Of a DNA stretch of 64,000 nt, positions 34,161 to 47,991 are shown piece by piece. Origin of the DNA: Zeugodacus cucurbitae (taxonomy: Eukaryota; Arthropoda; Insecta; Diptera; Tephritidae); contig NC_071671.1 in assembly GCF_028554725.1 (NCBI RefSeq), positions 43,742,501 to 43,806,500 on the forward strand, given 5' to 3'. A program made the position numbers and the translations under genes. Numbering within the stretch: position 1 is the stretch's first letter; every line of letters begins with the position of its first letter. Below the pieces are notes generated by a model. The model was not told the origin of the DNA and searched no databases. It saw only the letters and a list, made by a program, of their open reading frames with translations.

Positions 34161-37100
34161 TAGGAATTTTGGCTGATTTTATATCGAAAATATTGACCGA
34201 TCTATATGTCCTTTTCTCATAATTTTATACTATAGTCTCAAGCCAAACACGAAAAATATTGGCTAATAAAAGGGCTCCGGTTGACTTACTATTACATCAG
34301 TAAATATTCATATATATTCTTAGTAAAATGAAACAAGAATATTATCTTCGACCTACTATGTATATATAGTTTAGTGCCATTTTCAGCTGCTAAATACAAA
34401 AATAATGATTTCGTTTTGACCTATCTTTATGCGTAAGTCAAAAATGATATATTCAAAATATATATGTGTATGATATATATAAAATATATATACTCAAATA
34501 TATTTTGAGAGATTTTGAATACACTGAATTGAGATATTTTCGCAATTTCGATGATGAGCAAGAACATATATTTGTAATTTTCCTCTAAAGTTCCACATAT
34601 TTTTACCAAATATAACCCCTTGGCTATCCCTTGTTTTGTTTAACAATGTTCCAGACATATTATACAACTTTCGTTTAAAAATATGAAAAATAAATTTATG
34701 TTTGCTTTTTTTTTTTTTTTGAAAATGTTGTAAAATTGGCTATGCGTTTGACATCTCTCCCCGGGGATTAAAAACTCACTAAAGCATATCAACAATGCAG
34801 TATGTTTTACAAGTTGTAGTCAGTCCCTCGCCGCATGTGTGCTGGCAGTTTACATCATCAAAATAATTAATGCGCACAAACTTTTATTTGCATATTTTTA
34901 GGTTGTTGCTACATTTTGTTTGACAACAAGTTATTGCGTGCTTTGTAAATAAAGTCGCGATATACCTTCGACATTTTGGGAACATTTTTAGGACTGCTTG
35001 TTAAGCACTTTTGGGAAAGGATTGCTTCGGTAACATTAAGAGATCAATTTTTCTAAACGGACTCAGATTTATTTTAGATCTTTTTTGAAAGTACCTCAGG
35101 ACTAATTTAGTACGACTTGAAGAAAAGAGAACGAAAAGAAATTTAATATTATTATATGAAGCATAATTAACTTAAAAATAGTAAATAAAACTTAGAAAAC
35201 TAATTTCATTAAGAAAGGCAAATATTAAAAAAGAATTTTGAATATTTTTTTTACATATTTCTTTCACAGTCATTTTTGTTTAATTCGCATATTTTCTCTT
35301 TTATTTTTTATTCCGCTTATAATGCTAACGCATATTATTACTGCATAATTACAGCCTTAACTCGGTGTATATAACGCCTATAAATTTCCATTTGACTACA
35401 ACTGCACTAACCACACATTAAACACATGCGAGTGCGGTACAGAAATATAATATTACCATGTTGCGACATTAAAAATTCCAAATTTACATTTTACTTAAGT
35501 GTGGAGCAAAATACATTTGTAGTAGTGAGTGTAGTAGCTAAGTTATTTCAGCGCATGAACACCATTCGACTAGACGTGGGTTCGGAATCAACTAAAAAAG
35601 AAAAATCATTGAAATAGTCGCTTTATAAAACCTATCATTCCGAGGATACCGAAGCACTTCATTGGAGACATTACTCTCATAGCTGAGTCATGGGCCTTGG
35701 TTGTAAGAGAATTTCGCAGGAAATACTCGGCCTAATATTGGTCAACGCTGTGAATGATTTATGCACACTATTTGCTGCGTGTGGACTTACATAATAACAT
35801 TGAAATTAATAGCGTCATTGTATTTATATTTTTATTGTTTTTGAGATGTAGTCACACATTAATTTTCACGCAACAAATTATGGGTGAAAAAATGCAGTTA
35901 CTGATAAGTTCACTGAACAAATGATGCTAATTAAAATTTAATTACAGTCATTAAACAAATATTTCGATAAACAAATACTTAACACTTTGCAGAATAAATA
36001 ATCCGCATTTAAGTTGAATTACAGTATGATTGATAAGGGAAAATGGGTCAACCGAGGTGTTTGGATTGTTACTTTCCCATTTTTGTTCAACATTTTTCAA
36101 TTTATCAAGAAAAACTGCTTTGACTCTCATTCTCTTTTTGAACAAAATCGTATTTGAATAAACGTCTCTTTTCGTTTATTACTTCGCAAATTTACCACTG
36201 TCCAATACTTTAAGTTACGAATTCAATGCTCAAAACTGCTGAAGTGCAAGAAGCCCTACAATTTCCCAGCTTAAATGAAAATTCAACTGTATTAGGAAAT
36301 TTTCTCATCAAACTGAAACACACACGAGCGCAGGGATAGAAAATGAGCAATTTTGACTAGTTCTGTTTGTCTTACGCAGAAAAAAGCTCGTTATCGCCTG
36401 CAAACAATCAAATACCAACTTTCACGAAGCGGCGAAAACAGGCAGGACTATAAGACTGAAATGCGAACGCGAATGCGAAAAGGCCAACGAAAACTGTGTT
36501 GTGTAAACAACGAGGGTTTCGTCATGCAATCGACACATAATCGATAACGCCTTGATAAACTTAGCATTTGCCGGTTGAATGGCGGCAAACGAGATGGTGT
36601 GCTGTAGTCAGCGAGGTAGCGAGCGAAGCGTTCAAACAAAGGAATTGGAATTGCCAAAAGCGGATAGGGAATGAGACGTTGTTTGCTACGTAATAGTATG
36701 GCAGCTAAAATTGGTAAAGGTTGTTTGGGTGTTACTATTACAGAGTTCCAACTACCTTTAGATATCAGCCGCTCGCAGTCAATGACTTTTCAATAATTCG
36801 TTCTCTGGCTTCAATTTAAAGTGAAAACTTATTTCCAAAAGTATGGAGGCAATGTGTACTCTTCTGTGATTAGTTTATTCTTAAGGATGAGTATCTTGAG
36901 TTGAAAAGTTAAATAGAAACTATTACACTAAAGTAAAGAAAGCTTTATTTAACCAAAGCGATATCATAACTAAAGATAATCCTGAAAATTAGTTGTGAAC
37001 ATCCAAATCGGGATTATTGTTTTAATACCGTAAATATCAGTATCAGAAAAAGTGTAAGTGGAAATGGTTCTTTGAGATGTTTCACAAACTCAATTAACGC

Positions 37101-39880
37101 CCTTATGTGACCAATTATGAAGATGAAAATCGTCAGTACACTAACTAGCAATTAAAAAAAATTAACTTGTATAGGCCTTTTTTAAAGACCTGAGCATACT
37201 TATCAACTCTGTCATATAAAGATAGATATTTTGTGGGGTGCATGAAATCCTTTAAAGACTCTGAGTTTAGAGAGCTTAAAACATATAGAACCATCTATTT
37301 GCTCCGATAACTTCAGGACGAAGGCCACAAAGAGAAGTAGAAGCTCGATGTAAGATCTGCTGAACCTATAAGTGCTAACTGTGTCTAAATAGTTTGTATA
37401 CATAATCAGTCATTTTTGAAAAACATAACTTTCCAAACTGCCAAGCGAATTTTGAGAGCTCGTCAAGATTATTTGTGTAATAAAAATTTTCAGGAAGAGT
37501 AATTGGGCCAATTTTTGCTGCTACTAAACAAGTATTATCTACAAATAGATTTCTGAATAGAATAACTGGAGTTGGTTGAGATATAAGAGATCTTGTATTC
37601 CCAACACCAGATCTATTACTTTAATTCGTGTTTACCCTTAAGAAATTATTTTAAACTGTGTGCTAATTCATCAAGAAAAAAATGTCCAGATAATTTCTTT
37701 TTTACTTCTTTGACTGTATCAGTTAAAGCGCATTAAAAGTGCTATCCTCTTAAGGGATGCTTATAGATCACAGAAACCAAGTTAAAAACATTTTGTGAAT
37801 TATTTTTGTTGAAATTGCCTTACTTTTGTTGAAATTTCTTACTTTTTTGATTTATACAATAAGCCTTACAAAGCTTTTCTTTGAATTCTTACCTGTTGTT
37901 TTCATAAGGCTCGCCATGCCACCACTTGACTAAAACCCAGCAAGTGCTCTTAAGTCATTTACTGCTACCATACACACACTTTTGTTGTTGTACAAAAATA
38001 CAATTCCATCGGCAGGTTTGCTGATGAAACAATGTAGCAGAATACTTGAAAGCAGATACTCGTTTTTTCATCAACAAAATTTGGAATATTTCCTTAAATT
38101 TTCGTACATAGAGTGTCCCAAATGCCTTCAAGGCATTTAGCCACCCCCTGCTGGTATTACCGGCAAGAATTTCATTTGATTTTGTTACAATATTTATAGC
38201 CGCTTCATTTTACAAATTCGCTTTTGTGCACTATTCGCACCGTATTTCTTTGAAAAAAAAAAAACAACAACAAATAATTGAACCAATGTTGATTTGTAAA
38301 ACGAGCCAAAGAAATGCCGTGCACAAGCACATGCATAAAAATGTATAAATAGCAACAATAACAAAAATAAACACCAATACCTACATACAGTAATACATAC
38401 AGAGGACACGTGAATGAGGCAGTGAGGCGAGCAGTCGTCGGCAGCGGCGACGGCGGGGAGTGTGAACAGGAAGCGGAATGGACAACACAGCGCTACGGCG
38501 GTGGGGATGGTGAGGTGTAAACATGAAGTGAACAATCCAATGTGGGGGTAAGCGTTGAATTTTGTAAAATAATATTGTTGCTAGTCCTGGCGCTTGGGGC
38601 CATACAACACAATGCTCTCATTTAATTTCATTTTATTTTAAATAAACAAACATGGAAATATATTCAATAAATGTATTCAATGTCTGTGTGTGTGTGAATG
38701 CCGAATTATACATGTCTATACATGCATGCAAACGGAAATTTATTAACTGTAACAGTATTTTGTTTATCTAACATTTTTATGGCGCACAGCGGCGTTGTCG
38801 CTGCTGTTCGAAAAGGCAAAAAATGCAAAAACAACAGCAACAACACTGAATTGATTTTTCGTAAATATCATATGACCTGCATTCGAGCTTGTGTATTACA
38901 TATCTTGTAGATATATACATATATACACACAAATGTCGTTTAGCATTTTTGTTGAAAATAATTGAAAAGCCATCGCTGCGGTGGCGTTGGCAGCCGCGGC
39001 AACTGCTCCGACAAAATCAAGCGGCAACAGTGCTTTGTCAGCATTTTATTTGTAGCTTCCGCTTCACTAATAAAGATATTGATTATTCTGTTTGGTTGAA
39101 TTTGCGCGCACGAGCGCTCCAACAACTGGGCAATCGAGCAAACAGGCCGCCACGCGGACGAGCAGCCTACAATTGGCGCTTGCCAACACTTCTAACGACT
39201 GCTGGCTGCCAATAAATCAGCACACACACAGCGCGCGTTTTACATATGAGCGCGTGCACACACACACACACGTACATATGTATATTTTAGCATATTTTTG
39301 GTATTTAGTACATATATATATGTAGAACACATATACATATATATATAATATGTGTAGATTTGTTGTTGTTGTATTGATTGTCTTTTAAGCCATTGTTGTG
39401 TTTTGCGGATAGTAGTATAAATGAGCATTTAAATATCCACAATCCTGTTTGTAGTTGCGTGTGTGTATGACAATATATGTACATACGTACATAACGTTTA
39501 GGCGTTTGTAAAGCATTCATTTAGATAAACTATTATTGCGCGGACATTTTTAAAATGGAGCGGAAACTTCATTTGCAAATGATTCTTCTAGGCACGCACA
39601 ATTTAAGCTAAGCTAAGCAAACACACGAACAAAATTTCGAAGAAAGAAATTCAAAAAAAAAACATATAAATACATTTATTTGAGAAATTCATTGAAACTT
39701 AGAAAGTATTTTTGGAAAGTTTACACATTTTTGAAAGTGTTGCCACGCGACTGAAAATAAAAGTAGATGGTAAATAAGGGGTATTAAAAAATATTTCACA
39801 TTCCTTGTTATGGAAATATTTGTGACCAGTGCTGCCATATTCCTACAAATTTAAATTTCGCCGATAAAACATCTATATAC
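34161..39880. other. Noncoding DNA, no gene recognised
   Basis: Contains an AT-alternating segment near 34445-34510, a poly-T near 34708-34722, (CA)n runs at 39255-39270, and an isolated GTTGCCACGCGACTGAAA near 39740 that echoes the core of the 109-bp array. Short frames are low complexity and lie on both strands. Confidence 0.5.
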
Positions 39881-39884
39881 ATAT

Positions 39885-40380
39885 GTCTACACTGGATAAG
39901 GAAGCGAATCGTATGGGCTTGGAGGTGGACGAGGAAAATACGAAATATCTCCTGTCATGAAACAAAAAGTCGGCGCATTCGCGTCTTGGCTCCCACGTCA
40001 CTGTTGACAGTCATAACTTTGAAGTTGTAGATAATTTCGTATACCTAGGCACCAGCATCAATACCGATAATAATGAAATTGAAATGCAACGCAGAATCAC
40101 TCTTGCCAACAGCTGCTACTATGGACTGAGTAGGCAATTGAAAAGTAAAGTCCTCTCTCGACGAACCATAAAGCAACTCTACAAGTCCCTCATCATTCCC
40201 GTCCTACTTTACGGTGCAGAAGCGTGGACGGTGTCAACATCCGATGAGAGAAAGGTTTTGCGGAAGATTTATGATCCCTTAAACATTGGCAACGGCTATA
40301 ACCGCGTAAGCGGTGTCTACGCCAGTCACGAAGAAGAAGAAGATGTCAACACCAATTACAGAATATTAGCACCAGATCTG
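39885..40380 (+). mobile_element. Non-LTR retrotransposon fragment (family 1), post-catalytic region
   Basis: Translation reads STLDKEANRMGLEVDEENTK, then FEVVDNFVYLGTSINTDNNE, then RRITLANSCYYGLSRQLKSK and KSLIIPVLLYGAEAWTVSTS, the thumb/connection part of the family 1 RT. A stop (TGA near 39957) interrupts the first segment. The C-terminus is truncated after the KIYDP region. No catalytic motifs are retained. Confidence 0.85.
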
Positions 40381-42689
40381 AGTTATTAAAGTATTAAGCT
40401 GATTAAGAGGATAAATGAAATATTGATAATCGGAGCTAGGGTTGCCATATACTTGAATCTATTAAACTCTAGAGAATAGAATATCGAAATCTTCTAGATT
40501 TTGATCGAAAAACATGGTAGAAATTACAAATATGATTAAGGATATAATTAAGTACTTTTAATTTATGCAGAGATTTAAAATAAAATGGCGGCTGCACAGG
40601 GCATTTACTGCAGAAATGTCGCCTATGTAGGGCTTCGTATGGTAAACATTTTTTCTATATTTTTTTCGTAAATGGTGTGTGTAACAGATGCGCGTATGGA
40701 CCGCCATGGTAAGAATATCAAAAACTGATCGATTTAAGTCATTGCGATAAATACGAGCCGATATTGACTAATATTATGTAACAAAAACATGCTGTAGTCA
40801 TGTCAGAAGGTGCTAAAATGAAACAAAATTGTTTGGACACGTTGCCAGGCAGATTACAGTTCGGACAGAACGAAACATTTCAAAATTACGGGCGGACGAA
40901 GAGAGGTCAGGCCATAACCATTTTTCGAACGTGTCCTGTTTTTCACCGAGAACTCATAGTACTAACGACTGACTATATTTTTATATATCTAAGGAACTTT
41001 GTCAGTTTCACAAATACAAACCTTCAAAACCCACAATCAGTGTATGATAGACGCAGAAAGTTACCCATACGCCCTGTTCACACTTATTAAAGAAATCTTT
41101 TAATACGCAAACCAACTCGTTTATTAGAAAATTTACGACAAATTTAATGCGAATACAAGTGAATAACAGTAGTAATATGGAGCATCTCTGAAATTCATAC
41201 TTGTGAAATTCACCCTTGTGTATTACTTCCGAAATGTGTGCAGAGCAAACTAACAAGCTTTGACCTACAAACTAATCCCTGGCACAATATACTCGCATGT
41301 ACAGCAGATCGATAATTTTGCTGTTAAGCACACATATAAATTTAGCGAAACGAAATCCAGAGTAAACACGACTAAAATCAAAGCTTAACTTGTCATGTAA
41401 GAGATACATATGTCCACAGAAACACACATACACAGCCACAAAGCAGTAGTTATGTATTATATATTATTTTAGTGGATAAGCTTAGCAGCAGAATGAGAAA
41501 ACTCGTTATTATGAGTAATGTCTACTAAGCAGTGTTGGTTGGTGCAGTGTGGCAGTGTGAGGGAAAGGCTGCAACTATTGCGTGTTGCGAATAAATAAAA
41601 ACGGATAAATGCTTTAGGAAAGCGGTTGTCTTTCTGCTTTGTGTGCTGTGAACGTGTGATGGCACAATAAAAAGCAAATCTGATGGCAACAAATCTCCGA
41701 ATAAAAAAACGCGCTACACGTGTAAGTGCATAATTGACGTGGACTAACTAAATTCGAATGCCCGTCTGCACGCGCCAACACCGCCGCTCCTCCTCTCATG
41801 AGCGCGCAGTGTAGCAGATAGCGTCGCAGACAAGCTTAGTTACACCGGAGAGTAAACAGAAAGTGAGCCGCGGCAGCTTGTAGTTTTCTTCAAAGCTTCA
41901 AAGGATCGCCGGCACAAACACTCACACATGCATTAATCAAAAAAAAACTTTGCACCGTCAATTGCCAAGTGCAAAAATTTGTAGTGACGCACTGTTATAA
42001 CTGAAACTATGTTTGTTGTGTGTGCCGCTATGTGGAGCGCTGAACTGAACTTCCCAATGACGCCAGGGAATAGTACAAACAAGCAGCTGAGCGGCATAAA
42101 CTAAAATACAAGCTTTGAATGGAAGTGGTGAGCATATGTAGCGAAGGCATGTAAGTTTTATGATATTCTTTCACGTTTTTTCTTTCGTCTGTTTTACTTC
42201 ACTTTTATCTGCTGCTTCGCCGAAATGCGTTAAAAATCTCGGTAGTTCAGTAAAAGTTTGCGCAATCAAAGAAGGAAGTGAGCTGGCGGGCAAGTGGTAC
42301 GAAATTAGTGAGACAGTGTATGTGCACCAAGCTTGTCTGCACACGCCAAGGAAACGTGCGAACTTTTCAAACGCATATGTGCGTCTGCTATAACTATATA
42401 TGATGATACCCATTTTGTTGTTGTCTTGTAAGTTATGGAAATATCTTTGTCTAAGTTTAGTTGCAGAAGTCTTAAAAGAATACTCAGTTCAACTGAGCAC
42501 AGGTAGCACTTGGGTTCACTATTTCAAAATGCATAAAATAATAACAACAAAAAAGCTCTGATATTGACAACATAAGTTGTACATCAAATTTTTTACCTAG
42601 TGAACCGATTCGCCCTTGAATTGTATGCAAAGGTATCATCTAGAAACGAAAAAAGTATTCTTTCATCAATTTAACTATCAAACCACGCA
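40381..42689. other. Noncoding DNA, no gene recognised
   Basis: No supported gene. A CAGGTAG heptamer at 42500-42506 is isolated, with no TATA box or conserved frame nearby. Confidence 0.5.
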
Positions 42690-43475
42690 CGTCGAAAGCT
42701 GGATAATTAATGCGATTAAATCGCTGAAAAGCAACAAAACTCACGGAACCGACATCACCAAGATAAGTGATCGAATCATATATCCCTAAACACCATGAGA
42801 GTGATTATTGCGCAGTCGGTTGAGTGCCGCACGCCACTTTAGCTCTTCGTTTTTGAAAAAGCATTTGACACTCTTAAACACGACGCTATTTTGAGAGCCC
42901 TTTCATGAAAAGGAGTTGTACTCGGGCGATAAATGCCGTGTGAAACACGAAAATTATCTGAGAAACAGTGCCGAAGTTCAAGTCGGTGCAAGGCAAGGCT
43001 GTGTTTCATCCCCGCTCTTATTTAACCTTGTAATGCGACAAGACTATGGAGTAGACAGAGGTATATCCTGGGGTTTGAATCGAAAGCGCTCCACATCGCT
43101 GGCACACCTTTGGAAGAAATGGATAAATTCTGCTATCTCGGTAGCATTATCTCAAAAACCGGTCTACAAACATTGCAATGCTTTTTAATCACTGTCTCCG
43201 CAAGATTATCATTTCCATATTGAAATTAGTTGCCGTAAATGGAGATGGATCGTGCATACGCTGCTTACCCCCATGATGACATCACAAGAACAGCATTAGA
43301 GTGGAATCCTCAAGGGAGTCGCAGACGGGAAAGGCCAGCCCATACATGGAGGCGGCAAGTTAAAGAGGGAAGCGAAACGGATTTGCAGACAAAAAAAAAA
43401 AGTGGCCGAAATACGTGAGTATGAAGAGCTTGGGAGCTGGCCGACATGCTAAAAAATTTTATGAAATAATGAAGC
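42690..43475 (+). mobile_element. Non-LTR retrotransposon remnant (family 2)
   Basis: In order: the RT-finger remnant AIKSLKSNKTHGTD (about 42711), motif A as LFVFEKAFDTLKHDAI (about 42842-42892) in which the usual DFEKAFD aspartate is Val, NSAEVQVGARQGCVSSPLLF (about 42965-43024), FCYLGSIISKTG (about 43128), and the C-terminal ITRTALEWNPQGS / TWRRQVKEGSETDLQ (about 43278-43390). Stops, frameshifts and deletions separate the blocks, and the YxDD region is gone. Same family as the fragment at 26.8-27.1 kb. Confidence 0.85.
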
Positions 43476-43479
43476 GACA

Positions 43480-44515
43480 TAACTAAGGTTTCATCTTCAT
43501 GTAGAGACCAAGGTGGTAAACTGGTAACCGATGTCCAGGGCATACTGGGATTATGGATGAAACACTTCTCCGACCTGCTGAATGGCAGTGAAAGCAAACG
43601 TACTGTGTGAAAGACTAAAGCCCACCGTGAACAAACTGATTGGACCTTATCAGTGTGGCTTTAGACCTGGAAAATCTACATCTGACCAGATATTCACCAT
43701 GCACCAAAAATGGGAAAAGACCCGTGAAAAGAGGATCGACACACACCATCTCTTTGTCTATTTTAAAGCTACTTTCGACAGCACGAAAAGGAGCAGCCTT
43801 TACGCCGCGATGTCTGAATTTGGTATCCCGGCAAAACTAATACGGCAGTGTAAGTTGACGTTGAGCAACACCAAAAGCTCCGTCAGGATTGGGAAGGACC
43901 TCTCCGGACCGGATAATACGAGCTGCAGAGCTAAATAGAGAAGGTCCAATCTTTTATAAGACTGTACAGCTGCTGGCGTAAGCAGATGATGTTGAAATCA
44001 TTGGAAGCAACAACGGCGCCGTTAGTTCTGCTTTTTCCGGACTGGATAAGGAAGCGAATGGGTCTGGTGGTGAATGAGGACAAGACGAAATATATCCTGT
44101 CATCAAGAAAACAGTCAGCGCATTCGCTTCTAGACTCCCACGACACTGTTGACAGTTATAACTTCGAAGTCGTAGATAATTTCGTATACCTGGGAACTAG
44201 CATCAACAACACCAACAATGTCAGAAGCGTGAATGATGTCAACATCAGATGAGACGACACTAGGAGTTTTCGAGAGGAAAATTTTGCGCAAGATTTATGG
44301 TCCTCAGAACATTGGCAACGGCGAATACCGCAGACGATGGAACGATGAGCTGTACGAGTTATAGGAAGCCGAGGAAGGGGAAGGCTTCCACTTCGTAGGA
44401 GAGACCAGGTGGAGAGCGACTTGGGTACATCAACTGGCGCTAAGCTACGAGGGAAAGGGAAAGAGAGGAGTAGCTAGAGATTCGGCTATAACGGTTTCTA
44501 CACTAATCACATATA
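43480..44515 (+). mobile_element. Non-LTR retrotransposon remnant (family 1), RT-bearing
   Basis: The longest family 1 copy here. It reads LVTDVQGILGLWMKHFSDLL at about 43520-43580, then jumps by deletion to VLCERLKPTVNKLIGPYQCG (frame 43582-43938). Motif A is HHLFVYFKATFDS, with Tyr where the catalytic Asp of DFKAAYDS-type motifs is expected. After a gap (motif C reduced to LA-stop-ADD near 43975) it resumes with MGLVVNEDKTKYILSS (about 44060) and SYNFEVVDNFVYLGTS (about 44155), then loses the frame and ends in a decayed C-terminus near 44460. Directly follows the family 2 remnant. Confidence 0.85.
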
Positions 44516-47500
44516 TACATATATAACCGTACCTGAATTAAGGATACGGATGTATACTGTAAAATTAGTTAAACTCTTACAAAAAGTTTGAATTTATTAC
44601 TAATGAGAGACTCAAACATCTTAACGATAAATGTATATAACAGAAAACAATGATTTCAACGAAGGTCCACAAATAATTTAATATTTATATTATAAGGTTC
44701 TATAGTGTATGTATAGCTAAAAATTCATGTGTACGCCATAGCGTATGAGTGTTATACATAACAATTTTAATATACAACGCCAACTTTGTATGCATAACCG
44801 TTTCTATATCCCTTGCTAATGGTTTATGGCTAAATACCCACACACACAAACACACACATATCTGTGTATGTAATATGAATATAGAAGTGCTAATGCACAT
44901 GTCTGCCCAGCTGTGTATTTTCTCGAATACAAATATACAATATACCCGCACATTTATGCCACTACCAACAATACAACAAGGGAACAACACATTGTATAGG
45001 CAAATGAATTCACAGTTCGCTGGACATGTTAGACGCTGCTGCCGTCTGCTCGGCGACCTGACTAAAGGATTACAAAGGATCGCTATGGAGCGTCGGACAG
45101 CTAACCATTGTCTATCTAACTGGCGCATCACTAAAGTTAACTCGGCGCACACGAAACTGGGTTGGGTGATGAAATTTAGTTGATTGGTTCGTTGGTTGTA
45201 CGCTTGATTACTTCAATAATGCCACGCATACTCGTGCACACACTCGGTTCATAAATATGATAGCTTACTTGTGCTGGCTGGTATGTGGAGTTCAATGAAA
45301 GCTTCCATATAAGCAGCTTTGGAAAGTACCAATACAATTTTACAATATTTAAATGGTCTTCATGTTGTGTACGCGTATTTTTAGCTGTGGAGATTTAGCG
45401 GGGAGAGTGTTGTATGTAATGTATAAATAAATATTAGGTTAGGCCAGTGTTGTTACTATGCAAAATTTTGAATAGAAAGAGTTTTTAGAGAAAGCTTTCA
45501 GGAAAAGCTTTTAGCGAAATATTTTAGAAAAATTATTTACCAACAGAAATTTATTAATAGAAATTTAGAACTATTTTAGGTTATATTTTTTTTTTCAAAG
45601 CATGCATTTGAAAATATATTCTTGTGTTACTCAAAAATTTGGCATTATTTTTTGTTGACTTATTTCAATATTTTGAGTTACTATAGATAATTTCTTGGAC
45701 TTCTGGACCCAAAAAGAATAATATGAAAATAAAAAAACAGAACAGAGCTTTTCAGTTTGTACTTAATTTAACCGCAGTCAAGAAAGTAGCTTTCCTGTAT
45801 AGCTAAGCTGCGCTTAAATACATATTTTTTCAATGATTAGTATAGTCTATGCAATCTCACAAAACTTTTATGAAAATCTTACATCTTGACCCACTTTAGA
45901 ATATTGGATTTCACATTTTCGAATAAAACGTCTGCATATTTGATTAAAGGCCAGATGAGAGCTCACTACATGAGCTAAAAATACCCTTTTTGTATGACTA
46001 CTACCCACCCCTTGGCTGCTTTTATTAATTGACCATGCATATATAAAATATATCTAGCATACATTTAGGCGCAAAAGCATGCAAAACATTCACAGTACTC
46101 CAATACCACAAGTATTGTACAGTACCCCAATAAATAGTTACATAGATTTTAGGGTTAGATTACTGCTACCTTTACTACTTTGATCTCTATCCTTCACAAA
46201 AGGATTGCATGGCTCTATTAATTAGTCAGGCATTTATGTGCGCTATGCATGTAATTAAGTGTTGTTCGAAAAGTTGAAGTTGAAGCGTGCAAACCGAAAT
46301 ACACTTATTGACCGGAAAGGCATTAGATTCATAGCAAAAGAGCACGAAAAAACACAACAAAAACAAGCGCTCATGGACATTAACGGCACAAAAAATGCCT
46401 GGAATTTCACACCGAACTCACTATACGCCGACGCAGAGGCTACGCAGTTACCACTTTCATTATGTTCGAAAGCACGAAAACGGAAATATTGTGTTCGCTA
46501 GGTCACATAAAGCTTTCAACGGTTTATAAATGATTTTTGGTTGCAAGGAAAAATAAAAATTAAACACAAAATGGCAGAACAATGCAAAGCATTCACAGAA
46601 TTTTCGGTATTTGCATATCAGGCGTCACATGATATTTCACATTCAATCAACTAAATACCAAACACACAATTCCAATTTTATTTTTCGTACGTAAAGATTG
46701 CTGGCCAAAGATTACATTAGCTGAAGAGCTCGGACAAAGTGTGTAGAAAATAAAAATAAAATTCGTAAAAGCAAAAAAGTAGAGCTTTACATGTGACTAC
46801 CGCACACAGTGTACAAGGCAGCAAATGGGCAAATTTAATGGCGAAAAAATAGCTGTCCTTAAATATCATTCACACAAATCCTGTGGCATCACATAAGCAC
46901 CACTTAAGCAGATGTAGAGTAGATACGCACTCGTATATGTATGTGTATGAGGTGAGCAGGAAATGACAACCGTTTCACACGCTCACATATACGCAAACAA
47001 CGATAGCAACAACAATTAGAGCAGCAACACAGATATGCTTGAGCTTTACTTAAATGAGAAACAGGCGTGTGGACCTCAACATGAAACTGCGTACACTACG
47101 AGGATGCTTAAAAAAAGCTTATAAGCGCACATACACATATATACTATATTGGTCTATATATAAAGGATATGTACTAGCTTAGCTGTGAAAGAAAAAAGCA
47201 GCAAGAGAGTGCGTTATTAGCCAACGGCAGGTTGGTCCGAAAAGCGTTTCTCTGTTTATTACACAAGGGGATTACTTTTGGTTTGGCCAAACACTTACGC
47301 GTGGGACCGAATTACTTTTCTAGCTATGTATGTATATATTCCAGTATGTATATTTACAAATATATGTACTCTTGTATATATATACATATCTGCATAAGTA
47401 CAGTTTATATGTACATATACTAATTTAAATGAGGCAAATAAAGAAATAAAGTGTTACTATGCATACAAAGTAATTTTTACTTAACGAGCAGGAAAATGGG

Positions 47501-47915
47501 CTTCAGCCTAATACGAGCTCACAGCCGCCACTAGAGAAAAAGTTTCGTCGTGGCAGCGGCATTAAGAAGACAGATAAAGAAAAAAGCCAAGTATGCGGGC
47601 TGTTGGCTAATTTGAGTGGACCACAGCAATTTAGAGACTTACATTAGCTATTAGGATATAGTTTATATACATATGCTTATTTGTATATATGTATCTCTAT
47701 TAAATATATATACATGTCGAATATAATTTTTTTTCCTGTAATATCTTGAACAGTAATCTTCTAGTATAGGAAAGTGTGATTATTATTTTTTATTGATTTG
47801 TGGTTTAATTGATGAGGAGAAAAAATATCTATTCAGAGAGATAAGTCAACTTAGAGGCTCTCAAAACAACAACAATTAAGCATTTTGAAAAAAAAAAAAC
47901 AAAGCAAATTTCGAG
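44516..47915. other. Noncoding DNA, no gene recognised
   Basis: CA-rich at 44838-44862. Overlapping 144- and 150-codon frames on opposite strands (44700-45183) are judged to be composition-driven. AT-alternating DNA near 47330-47420. No supported gene. Confidence 0.5.
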
Positions 47916-47991
47916 CAGAGTAAAGTATAATAGAGTAAAGTGGTGTAGAGTGGAGTTGAGTATAGAGTAGAGTGGAGTTGGGTTGATTATA

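Noticed and set aside
42160..42393. 77-codon frame with a signal-peptide-like start
   Set aside because: The hydrophobic N-terminus is tempting, but there is no TATA box, poly-A signal, family motif or second copy, and a frame of this length is expected by chance.
42500..42506. Isolated CAGGTAG heptamer
   Set aside because: A single site with no TATA box, cluster or conserved frame downstream. A 7-mer is expected several times by chance in 64 kb.
44700..45183. Overlapping long frames on both strands (150 and 144 codons)
   Set aside because: They are open on opposite strands through CA-rich DNA. The translations are Thr/His/Cys-heavy with no domain, promoter or conservation evidence.
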